Under the pieces are notes generated by a model that saw only the letters and a list, made by a program, of their open reading frames with translations, was not told where the DNA came from and made no database searches. This document shows positions 17,081 to 25,543 of a stretch of DNA of 64,000 nt, one piece after another. This DNA comes from Streptomyces sp. SAI-127. GTDB lineage: Bacteria > Actinomycetota > Actinomycetes > Streptomycetales > Streptomycetaceae. The DNA lies in NCBI RefSeq assembly GCF_029894425.1, contig NZ_JARXYJ010000001.1, positions 2,170,001 through 2,234,000 on the forward strand, in the 5' to 3' direction. Within the stretch, counting starts at the first letter, position 1. The number at the start of each line of letters is the position of its first letter. The position numbers were made by a program, and so were the translations under genes.

Positions 17081-18307
17081 GTGCCCGAGGACCCACGAGC
17101 ACGACAGCGAACGGGCACCGGCGTCGGTCTGCTGCTGGCGCTGGTGCTCGGAGCCGTGCTGATCACCGCTCTTCCGGACGGCGACGGGCGGGACGCCGGC
17201 GACTGCACACCGCGCACCGTCGGCTCCTGGTCGGCGGACGACCGGCTCACCGCCGAGTTCGCCCGCTACGGCGACGACGCCACCCGCGGCGACGACTGGA
17301 CCGGCGGTGACGGCACCCACTCGGTGCGGCTGCCCGACGGACGGCTGCTGTGGCTGTTCTCCGACACCTATCTCGGCCAGGTGTACGGACCGCCCAACCC
17401 GTTCGGCGAGTCGCACGCCTGGCGCGACACCACCGCTCCCCTGGTGCGCAACTCGGCGGTGCTGATGCGCGACGGCCGCCTGGAGACCACCCTCCCCGCG
17501 CCCCTGTTCCCGGACCCCGGCCCGAACCAGTGGCGCTGGCCGGTCGCGGCCCGCGTCGAACCCCGTTCCCCCGGCTCGGACGAACAGGTCGTCCGGGTCC
17601 TGCTGTGGGTGCGCACAGCCGGCCAGTACCCCTGGGTCTACGGCGTCCCGACCGCCACCGAGGTCGCCACGCTCTCGTTGCCCGACCTGCGCGTCGAGTC
17701 GATCACGAAGGTCCTCGACGGGCAGCAGATCGAGGACCCGTCCCGGCGGGTGCTGTTCGGCACGACGCTGGTCGAGGACGGCGAGTGGACGTACGTCTTC
17801 GGGGGCGACGACGGCCAGGCCGCGTCCCGTTCCGCGTCGTCGGCGTATGTGGCCCGGGTGCCGGAAGGCGGGCTCGCGGAGGCGGGCGCCTGGGAGTACT
17901 GGGACGGCTCGGCGTGGACGACCGGCGCCCGCCCGCGCCCGGTGCTCGGGGACGGACGGCGCACCGGGGTGGGCAGCGCCTTCTCCGTCGTACGGCAGAA
18001 CGGAACGTACGTGCTGTTCACCATGGCCGCGGGGACCAAGGGGCTCGCCGCCGTGACCTCGTACTGGGCCTGCTCCCCCACCGGACCGTGGCACGGTCCG
18101 GAGAAGGACTTCGCCCCGCCCCTGCCCCCGGGCCAGGTCGCCGCCTACAACCCGCAGGCGCACCTCGAACTCAGCGGCGGGGGACGGCTGGTGCTCAGCT
18201 ACGACGTCAACTGGCTGGAGACGGCGGCCGCTTCGGCGCAGCTCAACCGGAACGTGTCGCTGTACCGACCGAGGTTCGTGACGCTGCGGCTGACTCCGAC
18301 GCGCTGA
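17081..18307 (+). CDS. Membrane-anchored extracellular propeller-like protein (DUF4185/DUF5005-like)
   Basis: A 408-residue protein with an N-terminal membrane or signal segment (TGVGLLLALVLGAVLITAL). The extracellular domain includes GGDGTHSVRLPDGRLLWLFSDTYLG, RNSAVLMRDGRLE and LVLSYDVNW, the repetitive D-G-turn pattern of the uncharacterised DUF4185/DUF5005 family thought to form a beta-propeller related to five-bladed glycosidases. The GTG at 17081 follows the sialidase stop by 11 bp, suggesting shared expression and a role with extracellular glycans. Its 3' end overlaps the convergent transporter gene by 65 bp. No activity can be assigned. Confidence 0.8.
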   Translation: MPEDPRARQRTGTGVGLLLALVLGAVLITALPDGDGRDAGDCTPRTVGSWSADDRLTAEFARYGDDATRGDDWTGGDGTHSVRLPDGRLLWLFSDTYLGQVYGPPNPFGESHAWRDTTAPLVRNSAVLMRDGRLETTLPAPLFPDPGPNQWRWPVAARVEPRSPGSDEQVVRVLLWVRTAGQYPWVYGVPTATEVATLSLPDLRVESITKVLDGQQIEDPSRRVLFGTTLVEDGEWTYVFGGDDGQAASRSASSAYVARVPEGGLAEAGAWEYWDGSAWTTGARPRPVLGDGRRTGVGSAFSVVRQNGTYVLFTMAAGTKGLAAVTSYWACSPTGPWHGPEKDFAPPLPPGQVAAYNPQAHLELSGGGRLVLSYDVNWLETAAASAQLNRNVSLYRPRFVTLRLTPTR

Positions 18308-19295
18308 CCGCCGCGGTCCCCTCCGGGACGGGGTCGTGCGAGCGGCGCTTGGCGATCACCGCGCAGACCATCAGCTGCATCTGGTGGAAGAGCATCAGCG
18401 GCAGCACGGCGAGGGAGGCGTGCGCGCCGAACAGCACGCTGGCCATGGGGAGTCCGGAGGCGAGGGACTTCTTGGAGCCCGCGAACTGGATGGCGATGCG
18501 GTCCTCGCGGCCGAAGCGGAGCGCCTTGGCGCCGTACCAGGTCAGCGCGAGCATCAGGGCGAGCAGCACACCTTCGACGATCAGCAGTCCGCCGAGCCTG
18601 AGCGGGCTCACCTGGTGCCAGATGCCCTGGACCATGCCCTCGCTGAACGCGGTGTAGACGACCAGCAGGATCGACCCGCGGTCGACGAGGCCGAGGACCT
18701 TCTTGTGCCGGGTGATGAACCCGCCGATCCAGCGGCGCGTCAACTGCCCCGCCACGAACGGCACGAGCAGCTGGAGCACGATCTCCAGGAGCGAGTCGGC
18801 CGAGAACCCCCCGCCGCTGCTGCCGAGCAGGGCGGCTGCGAGGAGCGGCGTGATGACGATGCCCACCAGCGAGGAGAAGGAGCCGGCGCAGATCGCGGCG
18901 GGCACGTTTCCGCGGGCCATGGAGGTGAAGGCGATCGAGGACTGGATGGTGGACGGGACCAGGGTGAGGAAGAGCAGGCCCTGGTAGAGCGGGTCCGTCA
19001 GGAAGACCGGGACGAGTCCGCGGGCGGCCAGGCCCAGCAGCGGGAAGATCACGAACGTACAGGCGAGGACCGTGACGTGCAGCCGCCAGTGCTTGAGCCC
19101 GTCCAGGGCCTCACGGGTGGAGAGGCGGGCGCCGTAGAGGAAGAAGAGGAAGGCGATCGCCGCCGTGGAGGCTCCGGAGGCCACGTCCGCGGAGGTCCCG
19201 CGTGCCGGTACGAGGGCCGCGAGGCCCACCGTGCCGAGCAACAGCAGGATGTACGGGTCGACCGGCATCCAGGCCGGCCACTTCAGGCGCTTCAC
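18243..19295 (-). CDS. Bile acid:sodium symporter family transporter (SBF-like)
   Basis: A protein of about 350 residues with ten hydrophobic helices. The sequence VDPYILLLLGTVGLAALVPA, the motif LTLVPSTIQSSIAFTSMARG and QFAGSKKSLASGLPMASVLF are the signatures of the YfeH-like SBF subgroup. These are secondary transporters of organic anions. The GTG at 19295 (MKRLKWPAWMPVDPY) has GGAG five bases upstream; an in-frame start 33 bp earlier is possible. It is divergent from a LysR-type gene, which may have controlled it, and overlaps the upstream propeller gene tail to tail. Confidence 0.9.
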   Translation of the reverse strand: MKRLKWPAWMPVDPYILLLLGTVGLAALVPARGTSADVASGASTAAIAFLFFLYGARLSTREALDGLKHWRLHVTVLACTFVIFPLLGLAARGLVPVFLTDPLYQGLLFLTLVPSTIQSSIAFTSMARGNVPAAICAGSFSSLVGIVITPLLAAALLGSSGGGFSADSLLEIVLQLLVPFVAGQLTRRWIGGFITRHKKVLGLVDRGSILLVVYTAFSEGMVQGIWHQVSPLRLGGLLIVEGVLLALMLALTWYGAKALRFGREDRIAIQFAGSKKSLASGLPMASVLFGAHASLAVLPLMLFHQMQLMVCAVIAKRRSHDPVPEGTAAVSASESAAASRTSVGTATRSG

Positions 19296-19403
19296 GGTGC
19301 TCCACTTACTCGTGTTCGACGGCGGCACATGGACACATGGCCATGACGGGCACCTCCCTCAGGACGGGGGGTCCCCCTCCATCGTCCTCTTTCACCCCTT
19401 GAT

Positions 19404-19414
19404 CGGGAATCCCG
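19404..19414. promoter_or_regulatory. Possible LysR-type operator in divergent promoter
   Basis: The perfect inverted repeat CGGGAATCCCG lies 45 bp before the LysR ATG and 109 bp before the SBF transporter start. It is flanked by T and A so that TGATCGGGAATCCCGCATA approximates the T-N11-A layout that LysR proteins bind. No other palindrome stands out in this gap. The role is inferred. Confidence 0.35.
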
Positions 19415-19458
19415 CATACCACTCTGACTGTCATCACGTTTCGCGATAGCCTGGCGCC

Positions 19459-20323
19459 ATGTACGACCCGTCGCAGCTGCGTACGTTCCTGGCGGTGGCG
19501 CAGACTCTGAGCTTCACGCAGGCCGCCCGGCGGCTGGGGCTGCGCCAGTCGACCGTGAGCCAGCATGTACGGCGGCTCGAGGACGCCGCCGGGCGGCAGC
19601 TGTTCACCCGGGACACACACTCCGTGGAGCTGACGGAGGACGGCGAGGCGATGCTGGGGTTCGCGCGCCGGATCCTGGAGGTGCACGACCAGGCCACGGC
19701 GTTCTTCACCGGCACCCGCCTGCGGGGGCGGCTGCGGTTCGGGGCGTCGGAGGACTTCGTGCTGACCCGGCTGCCGGAGATCCTCGAGGGCTTCCGGTAC
19801 GACCATCCCGAGGTGGATCTGGAGCTCACGGTCGAGCTGTCGGGCACGCTGCACGAGCAGCTGGCCGCCGGGAAGCTGGACCTCGTGCTCGCCAAGCGGC
19901 GGCCGGAGGATCCCCGGGGTGAGCTGGTGTGGCACGACCGGCTGGTGTGGATCGGGGCGGAACGGCTGCGCCTGGACGCGGATCGGGCCGGTGCCGCTGA
20001 TTGTGTATCCACCGCCGGGGATCACTCGGACCCTGGCCCTGGAGGCGCTGGAGCGGCAGGGGCGCGAGTGGCGGATCGTGTGCACCAGCGGGAGTCTGAA
20101 CGGGCTGATCGCGGCGGCGCGGGCCGGGCTGGGAGTGATGGCGCACTCCCGGGGGCTGGTCCCGCCGGGGCTGGTGCGGATGCCGGACCGCTTCGGACTG
20201 CCCGAGCTCGGGCGGGTGGACTTCGTGCTGGTGCACGGTCGTCGGCGTACGGCAGCTCAGGGAGCGGCGGACGCGCTTGCGGCCGCGATTCTGGCGGGTG
20301 GGGACCGGCTGCACCGGCGGTGA
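19459..20323 (+). pseudogene. LysR family regulator, disrupted by a single-base frameshift
   Basis: The N-terminal winged helix is intact (YDPSQLRTFLAVAQTLSFTQ, then RQSTVSQHVRRLE) and the effector domain starts normally (RGRLRFGASEDFVLTRLPEI). At 19984-19987 the run CGGG shifts the frame after ERLRLDAD. The correct continuation, PVPLIVYPPPGITRTLALEA to LAAAILAGGDRLHRR, is in the next frame and ends at 20323. Removing one G restores a 287-residue protein of normal size. If real, the protein made is a DNA-binding domain with half an effector domain and an unrelated tail to 20355. A sequencing error in a G run is the main alternative. Confidence 0.82.
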
Positions 20324-20656
20324 CGGGCGTATCGGCATCCCCCCGGGCGGAGTGACAAATTCCGGGCCGGCGGCGCTGAGAGAAGACAAGACGGCAGCCC
20401 GTGAGTAACCGTTTCACCAGGGCCGCGAGCCGTAGTCGGCTCGTACAGATTCGGTGGAGATTACGGCCGGGAACCTTACTCAACCGTCAGTTTTCTGTCC
20501 GACCCTTCCCCATGTGAGCGTATTTTCCGGCACTGACCAGGCCATACGTGAGCACCGCTCGGCTTCGGCCCCTCTCCCGCCGGATGTCTGGGTGGGGTAG
20601 CTTTCACGGCGCTGTGCGGAACGTCACTGAGCGCCAGGGAGAGCGGGGAGCGGGGT
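20324..20656. other. Intergenic region with no recognised gene
   Basis: A 333-bp gap between the LysR gene and the acyl-CoA ligase gene. It is less GC-rich in its middle (around 20455-20530) than the flanking genes, consistent with promoter DNA. I saw no RNA gene, clear terminator or palindrome. The last 20 bases provide the GGAGCGGGG ribosome site of the ligase gene. Confidence 0.5.
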
Positions 20657-22483
20657 TTGCGCGAGTTCACCAACCCTCCGTTGGCGTTGGCACCCCCGGT
20701 GGGCGGACTGGCCGACGTCGTCTTCGAGCATGCCCAGAACGACCCGCTCCGCATCGCCCTCGGCCGCAAGGACGAGAACGGACAGTGGCGGGACGTGACG
20801 TCCGCGGAGTTCCGCGACGAGGTCATGGCCCTCGCCAAGGGATTGCTTGCCCAGGGCATCCGTTTCGGTGACCGGGTCGCGATCATGTCCCGCACCCGCT
20901 ACGAGTGGACCCTGTTCGACTTCGCGCTGTGGACGATCGGCGCGCAGGTGGTGCCGGTCTACCCGACCTCCTCCGCCGAGCAGTGCTTCTGGGCGCTGTA
21001 CGACGCCGAGTGCACGGCCGCGATCGTGGAGCACGAGGACCACGCGATGACGATCGCCACCGTCATCGACCGGCTGCCGCGGCTGCACCGGCTGTGGCAG
21101 CTGGACTCCGGCGCGGTGCGGGAGCTGTACGACGCGGGCGCGGCCATCGAGGACGACGTGGTGCACCGCCACCGGCAGGCCGTGACCCCCGACTCGGTCG
21201 CGACGATCATCTACACCTCGGGCACCACCGGCCGGCCCAAGGGCTGCGTGATCACCCACGGCAACTTCATGTACGAGGCGGACACGGTCATCGAGCGCTG
21301 GGAGCCGGTGTTCCACTCCAAGAAGGGCGACGAGGCGGCGACCCTGCTGTTCCTGCCGCTCGCGCACGTCTTCGGGCGGATGGTGCAGGTGGCCGCGATC
21401 CGTGGCCGGGTCCGCTTCGGCCACCAGCCGCAGATGAACGCGGCCGCTCTGCTGCCCGACCTCGCCGCGTTCAAGCCGACGTTCTTCCTCGGAGTGCCGT
21501 ACATCTTCGAGAAGGTCTTCAACGCCTCCCGCCGCAAGGCCGAGAAGGAGGGCAAGGCCGGTCCGTTCGAGAAGGCCGTCGAGGTGGCGGTGAAGTACGC
21601 GGACGCCATGGAGGCCAAGGCCTGGGGGATCGGGCCCGGTCCGTCGGCGGGGCTGCGGATGCAGCACCAGCTCTTCGACAAGCTCGTCTACTCCAAGATG
21701 CGGGCGGCCATGGGCGGCCGCATCAAGCAGGCCATGACCGGCGGTTCGGCCATGGACCGCAAGCTGGGACTGTTCTTCGCCGGTGCCGGCGTGCACATCT
21801 ACGAGGGGTACGGCCTCACCGAGACGACGGCGGCGGCGACCGCCAACCCGCCCGAGCGCACCCGCTACGGCACGGTCGGCCAACCCATTCCCGGCATGAC
21901 CGTGCACATCGCGGACGACGGCGAGATCTGGCTGTACGGCGCCAACGTCTTCCAGGGCTATCTCAACAACGAGAAGGCCACCGACGAGACCCTGCACGAC
22001 GGCTGGCTCGCCACCGGGGACCTCGGCTCCCTCGACGAGGACGGCTATCTCACCATCACCGGCCGCAAGAAGGAGATCCTCGTCACCTCCGGCGGCAAGA
22101 GCGTCTCCCCCGGGGTGCTGGAGGAGCGGGTGCGCGACCATCCGCTGGTCTCCCAGTGCATCGTCGTGGGCAACGACCGCCCCTACATCGCCGCCCTGGT
22201 CACGCTCGACCAGGAGGCCGTCGAACACTGGCTGGGGATGCGCGACAAGCCGCGGATGTCCCCGGCCCAGCTGGTGCGGGACGCCGACCTGGAGACCGAG
22301 GTGCGGCGGGCCGTGGTCGCCGCCAACACCCTGGTCTCCCAGGCCGAGTCGATCCGCACCTTCCGTATCCTCGCCCAGCCCTTCACCGAGGAGCACGGGC
22401 TGCTGACCCCGTCCCTGAAGCTCAAGCGCAAGGCGATCGAGACGGCGTACGCGGACGAGGTCGAGGCGCTGTACCGGGCCTGA
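20657..22483 (+). CDS. Long-chain fatty-acid-CoA ligase (AMP-forming, FadD15-like)
   Basis: A 608-residue adenylate-forming enzyme that activates fatty acids to acyl-CoA through acyl-AMP. It has the phosphate-binding loop IIYTSGTTGRPKGCVITHGN (about residue 190), the YGLTETTAA motif, the ATP-binding GWLATGDLGSLDEDGYL and the hinge ITGRKKEILVTSGGKSVSP. The catalytic lysine is in LTPSLKLKRKAI near the C-terminus. The start is TTG at 20657, preceded by GGAGCGGGG, and no in-frame ATG or GTG exists before conserved sequence. It ends 8 bp from the convergent lyase-like gene. Confidence 0.95.
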   Translation: MREFTNPPLALAPPVGGLADVVFEHAQNDPLRIALGRKDENGQWRDVTSAEFRDEVMALAKGLLAQGIRFGDRVAIMSRTRYEWTLFDFALWTIGAQVVPVYPTSSAEQCFWALYDAECTAAIVEHEDHAMTIATVIDRLPRLHRLWQLDSGAVRELYDAGAAIEDDVVHRHRQAVTPDSVATIIYTSGTTGRPKGCVITHGNFMYEADTVIERWEPVFHSKKGDEAATLLFLPLAHVFGRMVQVAAIRGRVRFGHQPQMNAAALLPDLAAFKPTFFLGVPYIFEKVFNASRRKAEKEGKAGPFEKAVEVAVKYADAMEAKAWGIGPGPSAGLRMQHQLFDKLVYSKMRAAMGGRIKQAMTGGSAMDRKLGLFFAGAGVHIYEGYGLTETTAAATANPPERTRYGTVGQPIPGMTVHIADDGEIWLYGANVFQGYLNNEKATDETLHDGWLATGDLGSLDEDGYLTITGRKKEILVTSGGKSVSPGVLEERVRDHPLVSQCIVVGNDRPYIAALVTLDQEAVEHWLGMRDKPRMSPAQLVRDADLETEVRRAVVAANTLVSQAESIRTFRILAQPFTEEHGLLTPSLKLKRKAIETAYADEVEALYRA

Positions 22484-22491
22484 GCCGTGTG

Positions 22492-23280
22492 TCACACGAG
22501 CTGGTAGCCGCGCAGCCTGGTCAGCAGGAGATAGGTGTCCTGGAGGGATCCCGAGGTGTCGCCGAGGGAGCGGTAGATGCCCCACTTCGGGCGCACCCGG
22601 TCCGCCAGGAAGGTGTCCACCCCGGTCTTCGACGCGTCGATCACCGTCGAGCCGCCGGACTTCAGGATCCAGCGGACCGAGCCCGCCGAGCCGTTGCCCA
22701 CCTTGATCTGGAAGTCGACGTCCGTCCATCGGTCGTGCAGCGGGTCCAGGCTCGTGCGGCCCACCAGGATGTCCTCCTCGAACAGCTTCAGTTCGATGGT
22801 CTGCGCCCCGTTCACCCGGCGGAGGGACTGCACGACGATCGGCGAGGTGCCGCTGCCCGGCTGCTTCATCTGCATGATGTGGGTGAAGCTGGTGGTCGCC
22901 TTCAGTGAGCTCGGGATGTACATCGAGTACGTGATCCGCCAGGTCTGGCCCTCGGTCCACTTGAGGTAGCTGCCGGAGCTCGTCCGCAGACCCGTGACCT
23001 CCTGGCGCTGGCGGTCGGTCGACGTGTCGCGGTCGGCCATGTGCATGTTGAAGCGCCAGTTGTCGCCGGTGGCGTAGATGTGGGGCTGCCCGGCGGGGTG
23101 CGAGTCGGCGCGGTCGTCCTCGATGGTCTCGAAGGCACCGAGGCCGTCACTGCTCGCGGACGGGGACCACTTCTGCTGCCAGGAGGCGGCGTGGGCGGTG
23201 GTGGCGGCCGGCAGTCCGACCGCGGCTCCCGCGGCACCGGCGAGTGCGGCGCCCAGCAGGACCCTTCTGGATGTGCTCAT
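22492..23280 (-). CDS. TAT-exported polysaccharide-lyase-like jelly-roll protein
   Basis: A 262-residue exported protein. The TAT signal MSTSRRVLLGAALAGAAGAA ends near AHAASW (about residue 32). The mature domain has alternating beta strands with WRITYSMYIPSSLKATTSFT, HIMQMKQPGSG and DVDFQIKVGNG. This is the pattern of concanavalin-like jelly rolls in the heparin-lyase I/PL20 glucuronan-lyase group, where H, Q and K residues line the cleft. The ATG at 23280 follows GAGGTG; a start 12 bp earlier lacks spacing. Polysaccharide cleavage outside the cell is plausible but the substrate is unknown. Confidence 0.75.
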   Translation of the reverse strand: MSTSRRVLLGAALAGAAGAAVGLPAATTAHAASWQQKWSPSASSDGLGAFETIEDDRADSHPAGQPHIYATGDNWRFNMHMADRDTSTDRQRQEVTGLRTSSGSYLKWTEGQTWRITYSMYIPSSLKATTSFTHIMQMKQPGSGTSPIVVQSLRRVNGAQTIELKLFEEDILVGRTSLDPLHDRWTDVDFQIKVGNGSAGSVRWILKSGGSTVIDASKTGVDTFLADRVRPKWGIYRSLGDTSGSLQDTYLLLTRLRGYQLV

Positions 23281-23481
23281 GACACAAATCACCTCACAGG
23301 TTGGTGTTCACATTCATGCACGACGTTCAGTGACGCAATCCAGAGTCGCCGCAGGGCAGTTGGCGGTCAATGGTCCGGACTAAAGAGGGCGGGACGGATT
23401 CTCCGGTCAGGAATGCATCACGGCTCGTGATCGTTGACGATAGGAGTGCCATCTGACGACAACCGTAAGGATCAAGAGCTC

Positions 23482-24318
23482 GTGAGCAGCAAGGTCCCCC
23501 CGATCATCCTCAACAACGGCGTCGAGATGCCCAAGCTGGGTTTCGGCGTCTGGCAGGTGCCGGACGACGAGGCCGAGCGCGCGGTCACCACGGCGCTCGA
23601 GGCCGGGTACCGCAGCATCGACACAGCGGCGATCTACGGCAATGAAGAGGGCACCGGAAAGGCCATCGCCTCTTCCGGAGTGGCCCGCGAGGACATCTTC
23701 GTCACCACCAAGCTCTGGAACAGCGACCAGGGCTACGACTCGACCCTGCGTGCTTTCGACACCTCGCTGGAGAAGCTCGGCCTGGACTACGTGGACCTGT
23801 ACCTCATCCACTGGCCCACGCCCTCCCGTGACCTGTACGTGGACAGCTACAAGGCGTTCGAGAAGCTGCACGCCGACGGCCGGATCCGGGCCATCGGCGT
23901 CTCCAACTTCGAACCCGACCACCTGGAGCGGCTGATCGCCGAGACGTCCGTCATCCCGGCCGTCGACCAGATCGAGCTGCACCCGCACCTGCAGCAGCAC
24001 GCGGCCCGGGAGTACCACGCGGAGCAGGGCATCGCCACCGAGGCCTGGTCGCCGCTCGGCTCCGGCAAGGGTCTCCTGGAGGTCCCGGCCATCGTGGCCA
24101 TCGCCCGGAAGCACGACCGCACTCCGGCCCAGGTCGTGCTGCGCTGGCACCTCCAGCTCGGCAATGTCGTGATCCCGAAGTCCGTGACCCCGTCCCGGAT
24201 CAAGGAGAACATCGAGGTCTTCGACTTCAGCCTGGACGCCGAGGACCTGGCGGCGATCAGCGCGCTCAACGAGGACCGGCGTCTCGGCCCGGACCCGTCG
24301 ACGTTCAACGCCGCCTGA
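23482..24318 (+). CDS. Aldo/keto reductase (AKR5-like, 2,5-diketo-gluconate reductase type)
   Basis: A 278-residue NADPH-dependent carbonyl reductase. The TIM-barrel signature is complete: SIDTAAIYGNEEG with catalytic Asp and Tyr, the Lys in IFVTTKLWNSDQG, the His in LYLIHWPTPSRDLY, and the C-terminal NADPH-binding IPKSVTPSRIKEN. The GTG at 23482 gives a protein of usual AKR5 length and has AAGGA upstream; a TTG 48 bp earlier is in frame but adds a non-homologous extension. A strong hairpin follows its stop codon, so it is probably a single-gene unit. Confidence 0.93.
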   Translation: MSSKVPPIILNNGVEMPKLGFGVWQVPDDEAERAVTTALEAGYRSIDTAAIYGNEEGTGKAIASSGVAREDIFVTTKLWNSDQGYDSTLRAFDTSLEKLGLDYVDLYLIHWPTPSRDLYVDSYKAFEKLHADGRIRAIGVSNFEPDHLERLIAETSVIPAVDQIELHPHLQQHAAREYHAEQGIATEAWSPLGSGKGLLEVPAIVAIARKHDRTPAQVVLRWHLQLGNVVIPKSVTPSRIKENIEVFDFSLDAEDLAAISALNEDRRLGPDPSTFNAA

Positions 24319-24332
24319 CGACACACCGTTCC

Positions 24333-24375
24333 GGCCGGCGGTGGGGTCCCTGTCCCAGGGGCCCCACCGCCGGCC
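24333..24375 (+). terminator. Strong hairpin terminator after the aldo/keto reductase
   Basis: A 14-bp perfect stem, GGCCGGCGGTGGGG pairing with CCCCACCGCCGGCC, continues inward as TCCCTG/CAGGGG with a three-base loop, giving about 20 paired bases. No U-run follows, as is common for Streptomyces terminators. The downstream arm is also the start of the first unit of the adjacent tandem repeat. Confidence 0.8.
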
Positions 24376-24815
24376 GTCGCGTGTCCGGCGCCAGCCGTCA
24401 GACTCGCCGCCCGATCAGCCGCACGACCCTGCAACGCCACCCGACGCCACACCAGTTCGGCCGACGGTACGGCCCCAGTCGCAGAGACCCCACCGCCGGC
24501 CGTCACGTGTCCGGCGCCAGCCGTCAGAGTCGCCGCCGATCGGCCGCGTGACCATGCAACGCCGCCCGACGGCACACCTTTTCGGCCGACGGTACGGTCC
24601 CAGTCATAGGAGCCCCACGCCGGCATGTGACCGGCGCCAGCCATCAGACGCGCCGCCCCATCGGCCGCACGACCATGCAACGCCACCCGACGCCACACCA
24701 GTTCGGCCGACGGTACGGCCCCAGTCGCAGAGACCCCACCGCCGGCCGTCGTGTGTCCGGCGTCAGCCGTCAGACGGGCTGGCCGATCGGTCGTACGACG
24801 ACGGTGTTGATGTCG
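24362..24815 (-). repeat. Tandem repeat of about 125 bp, 3.6 copies, running into the SDR gene
   Basis: Units start at 24362, 24488, 24613 and 24734, so periods are 126, 125 and 121 bp. Each carries CCCCACCGCCGGCC, then a GTCAGAC(T/G)...GCC segment, and ends in TTCGGCCGACGGTACGG. The last, partial copy continues across the stop codon of the short-chain dehydrogenase gene at 24770. The repeats therefore multiply that gene's 3' end plus the following spacer. The array fills most of the gap between the reductase and dehydrogenase genes. No open frame or RNA structure other than the hairpin arm was recognised. Confidence 0.85.
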
Positions 24816-25474
24816 ACGCCCTCCGGCTGCCGTACGGCCCACACCACCGAGTCGGCGATCTGGTCGGCGGTGAGCAGGTGGCCGGGCGGGAGGCTGCCGT
24901 AGCCGTCCCAGAACGGCGTCTCCACACGGCCGGGGGCCACCAGGGTGACACCGACGCCGAACTCGGTGACCTCACGGCGGGCGTTCTCGGCGAGCCCGGT
25001 CACCGCCCACTTGGTCGCCCCGTAGATGTTGCCGGGCCCGTGGATGAATCCGGCGACGCTGCCGATCAGCACGATCCGGCCGCGGGTCTCCTTGAGCGCG
25101 TCGATGGAGGCGCGGATGAGGAGCGCGGGGCCGAGCACGTTGGTCAGCACCATCTCGGTCCAGCCGGCGGGGTCACCCCCCGCGACGGTGTCATGGGTGG
25201 CGAAGCCCGCGTTGGCGACGACCGTGTCCAGTCGGCCGAACTCCTTGAGCGTGCCGTCGACCGCGGCGCTGACGTCGCCGTACTCGGCGGCGTTGCCGAC
25301 GAACGTCAACAGGCCGTCCGGGTTGCCGAGTTCCTCGGCGAAGGCACGCAGACGCGGCTCGCCCCGCCCGGTGACGGCCACCCGGTGTCCCGCGTCCAGC
25401 AGTTGCCGTGCGACCGCGGCGCCGATACCGCTGCCGCCGCCGGTGATGAGCGCGACCGGTGAATCGTCGGACAT
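24770..25474 (-). CDS. Short-chain dehydrogenase/reductase (SDR)
   Basis: A 234-residue classical SDR. It shows the cofactor loop TGGGSGIGAAV (residues 11-21), the stabilising NAG motif in VVANAGFATHD, the catalytic serine in VLIGSVAGF and the YGATK active-site tyrosine and lysine. The arginine in AVTGRGEPRL after strand 2 suggests NADP(H) preference. Length is slightly below the family norm of about 250. Its 3' end has been copied into the neighbouring tandem array, yet this copy of the gene remains intact. Substrate unknown. Confidence 0.93.
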   Translation of the reverse strand: MSDDSPVALITGGGSGIGAAVARQLLDAGHRVAVTGRGEPRLRAFAEELGNPDGLLTFVGNAAEYGDVSAAVDGTLKEFGRLDTVVANAGFATHDTVAGGDPAGWTEMVLTNVLGPALLIRASIDALKETRGRIVLIGSVAGFIHGPGNIYGATKWAVTGLAENARREVTEFGVGVTLVAPGRVETPFWDGYGSLPPGHLLTADQIADSVVWAVRQPEGVDINTVVVRPIGQPV

Positions 25475-25543
25475 GGCTTCCCCCTGTGTTCCGCTGCGAT
25501 CTCGTGGATGGCAGGGAGTACATCAGTTGAAGCGTTCTCGAAG

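Noticed and set aside
20624..22960. 778-codon minus-strand open frame across the acyl-CoA ligase
   Set aside because: Antisense to a complete AMP-binding enzyme; composition typical of a shadow frame.
24362..24815. CRISPR or small RNA repeat cluster
   Set aside because: Period of about 125 bp with no conserved short repeat/unique spacer structure; units derive from a gene end.
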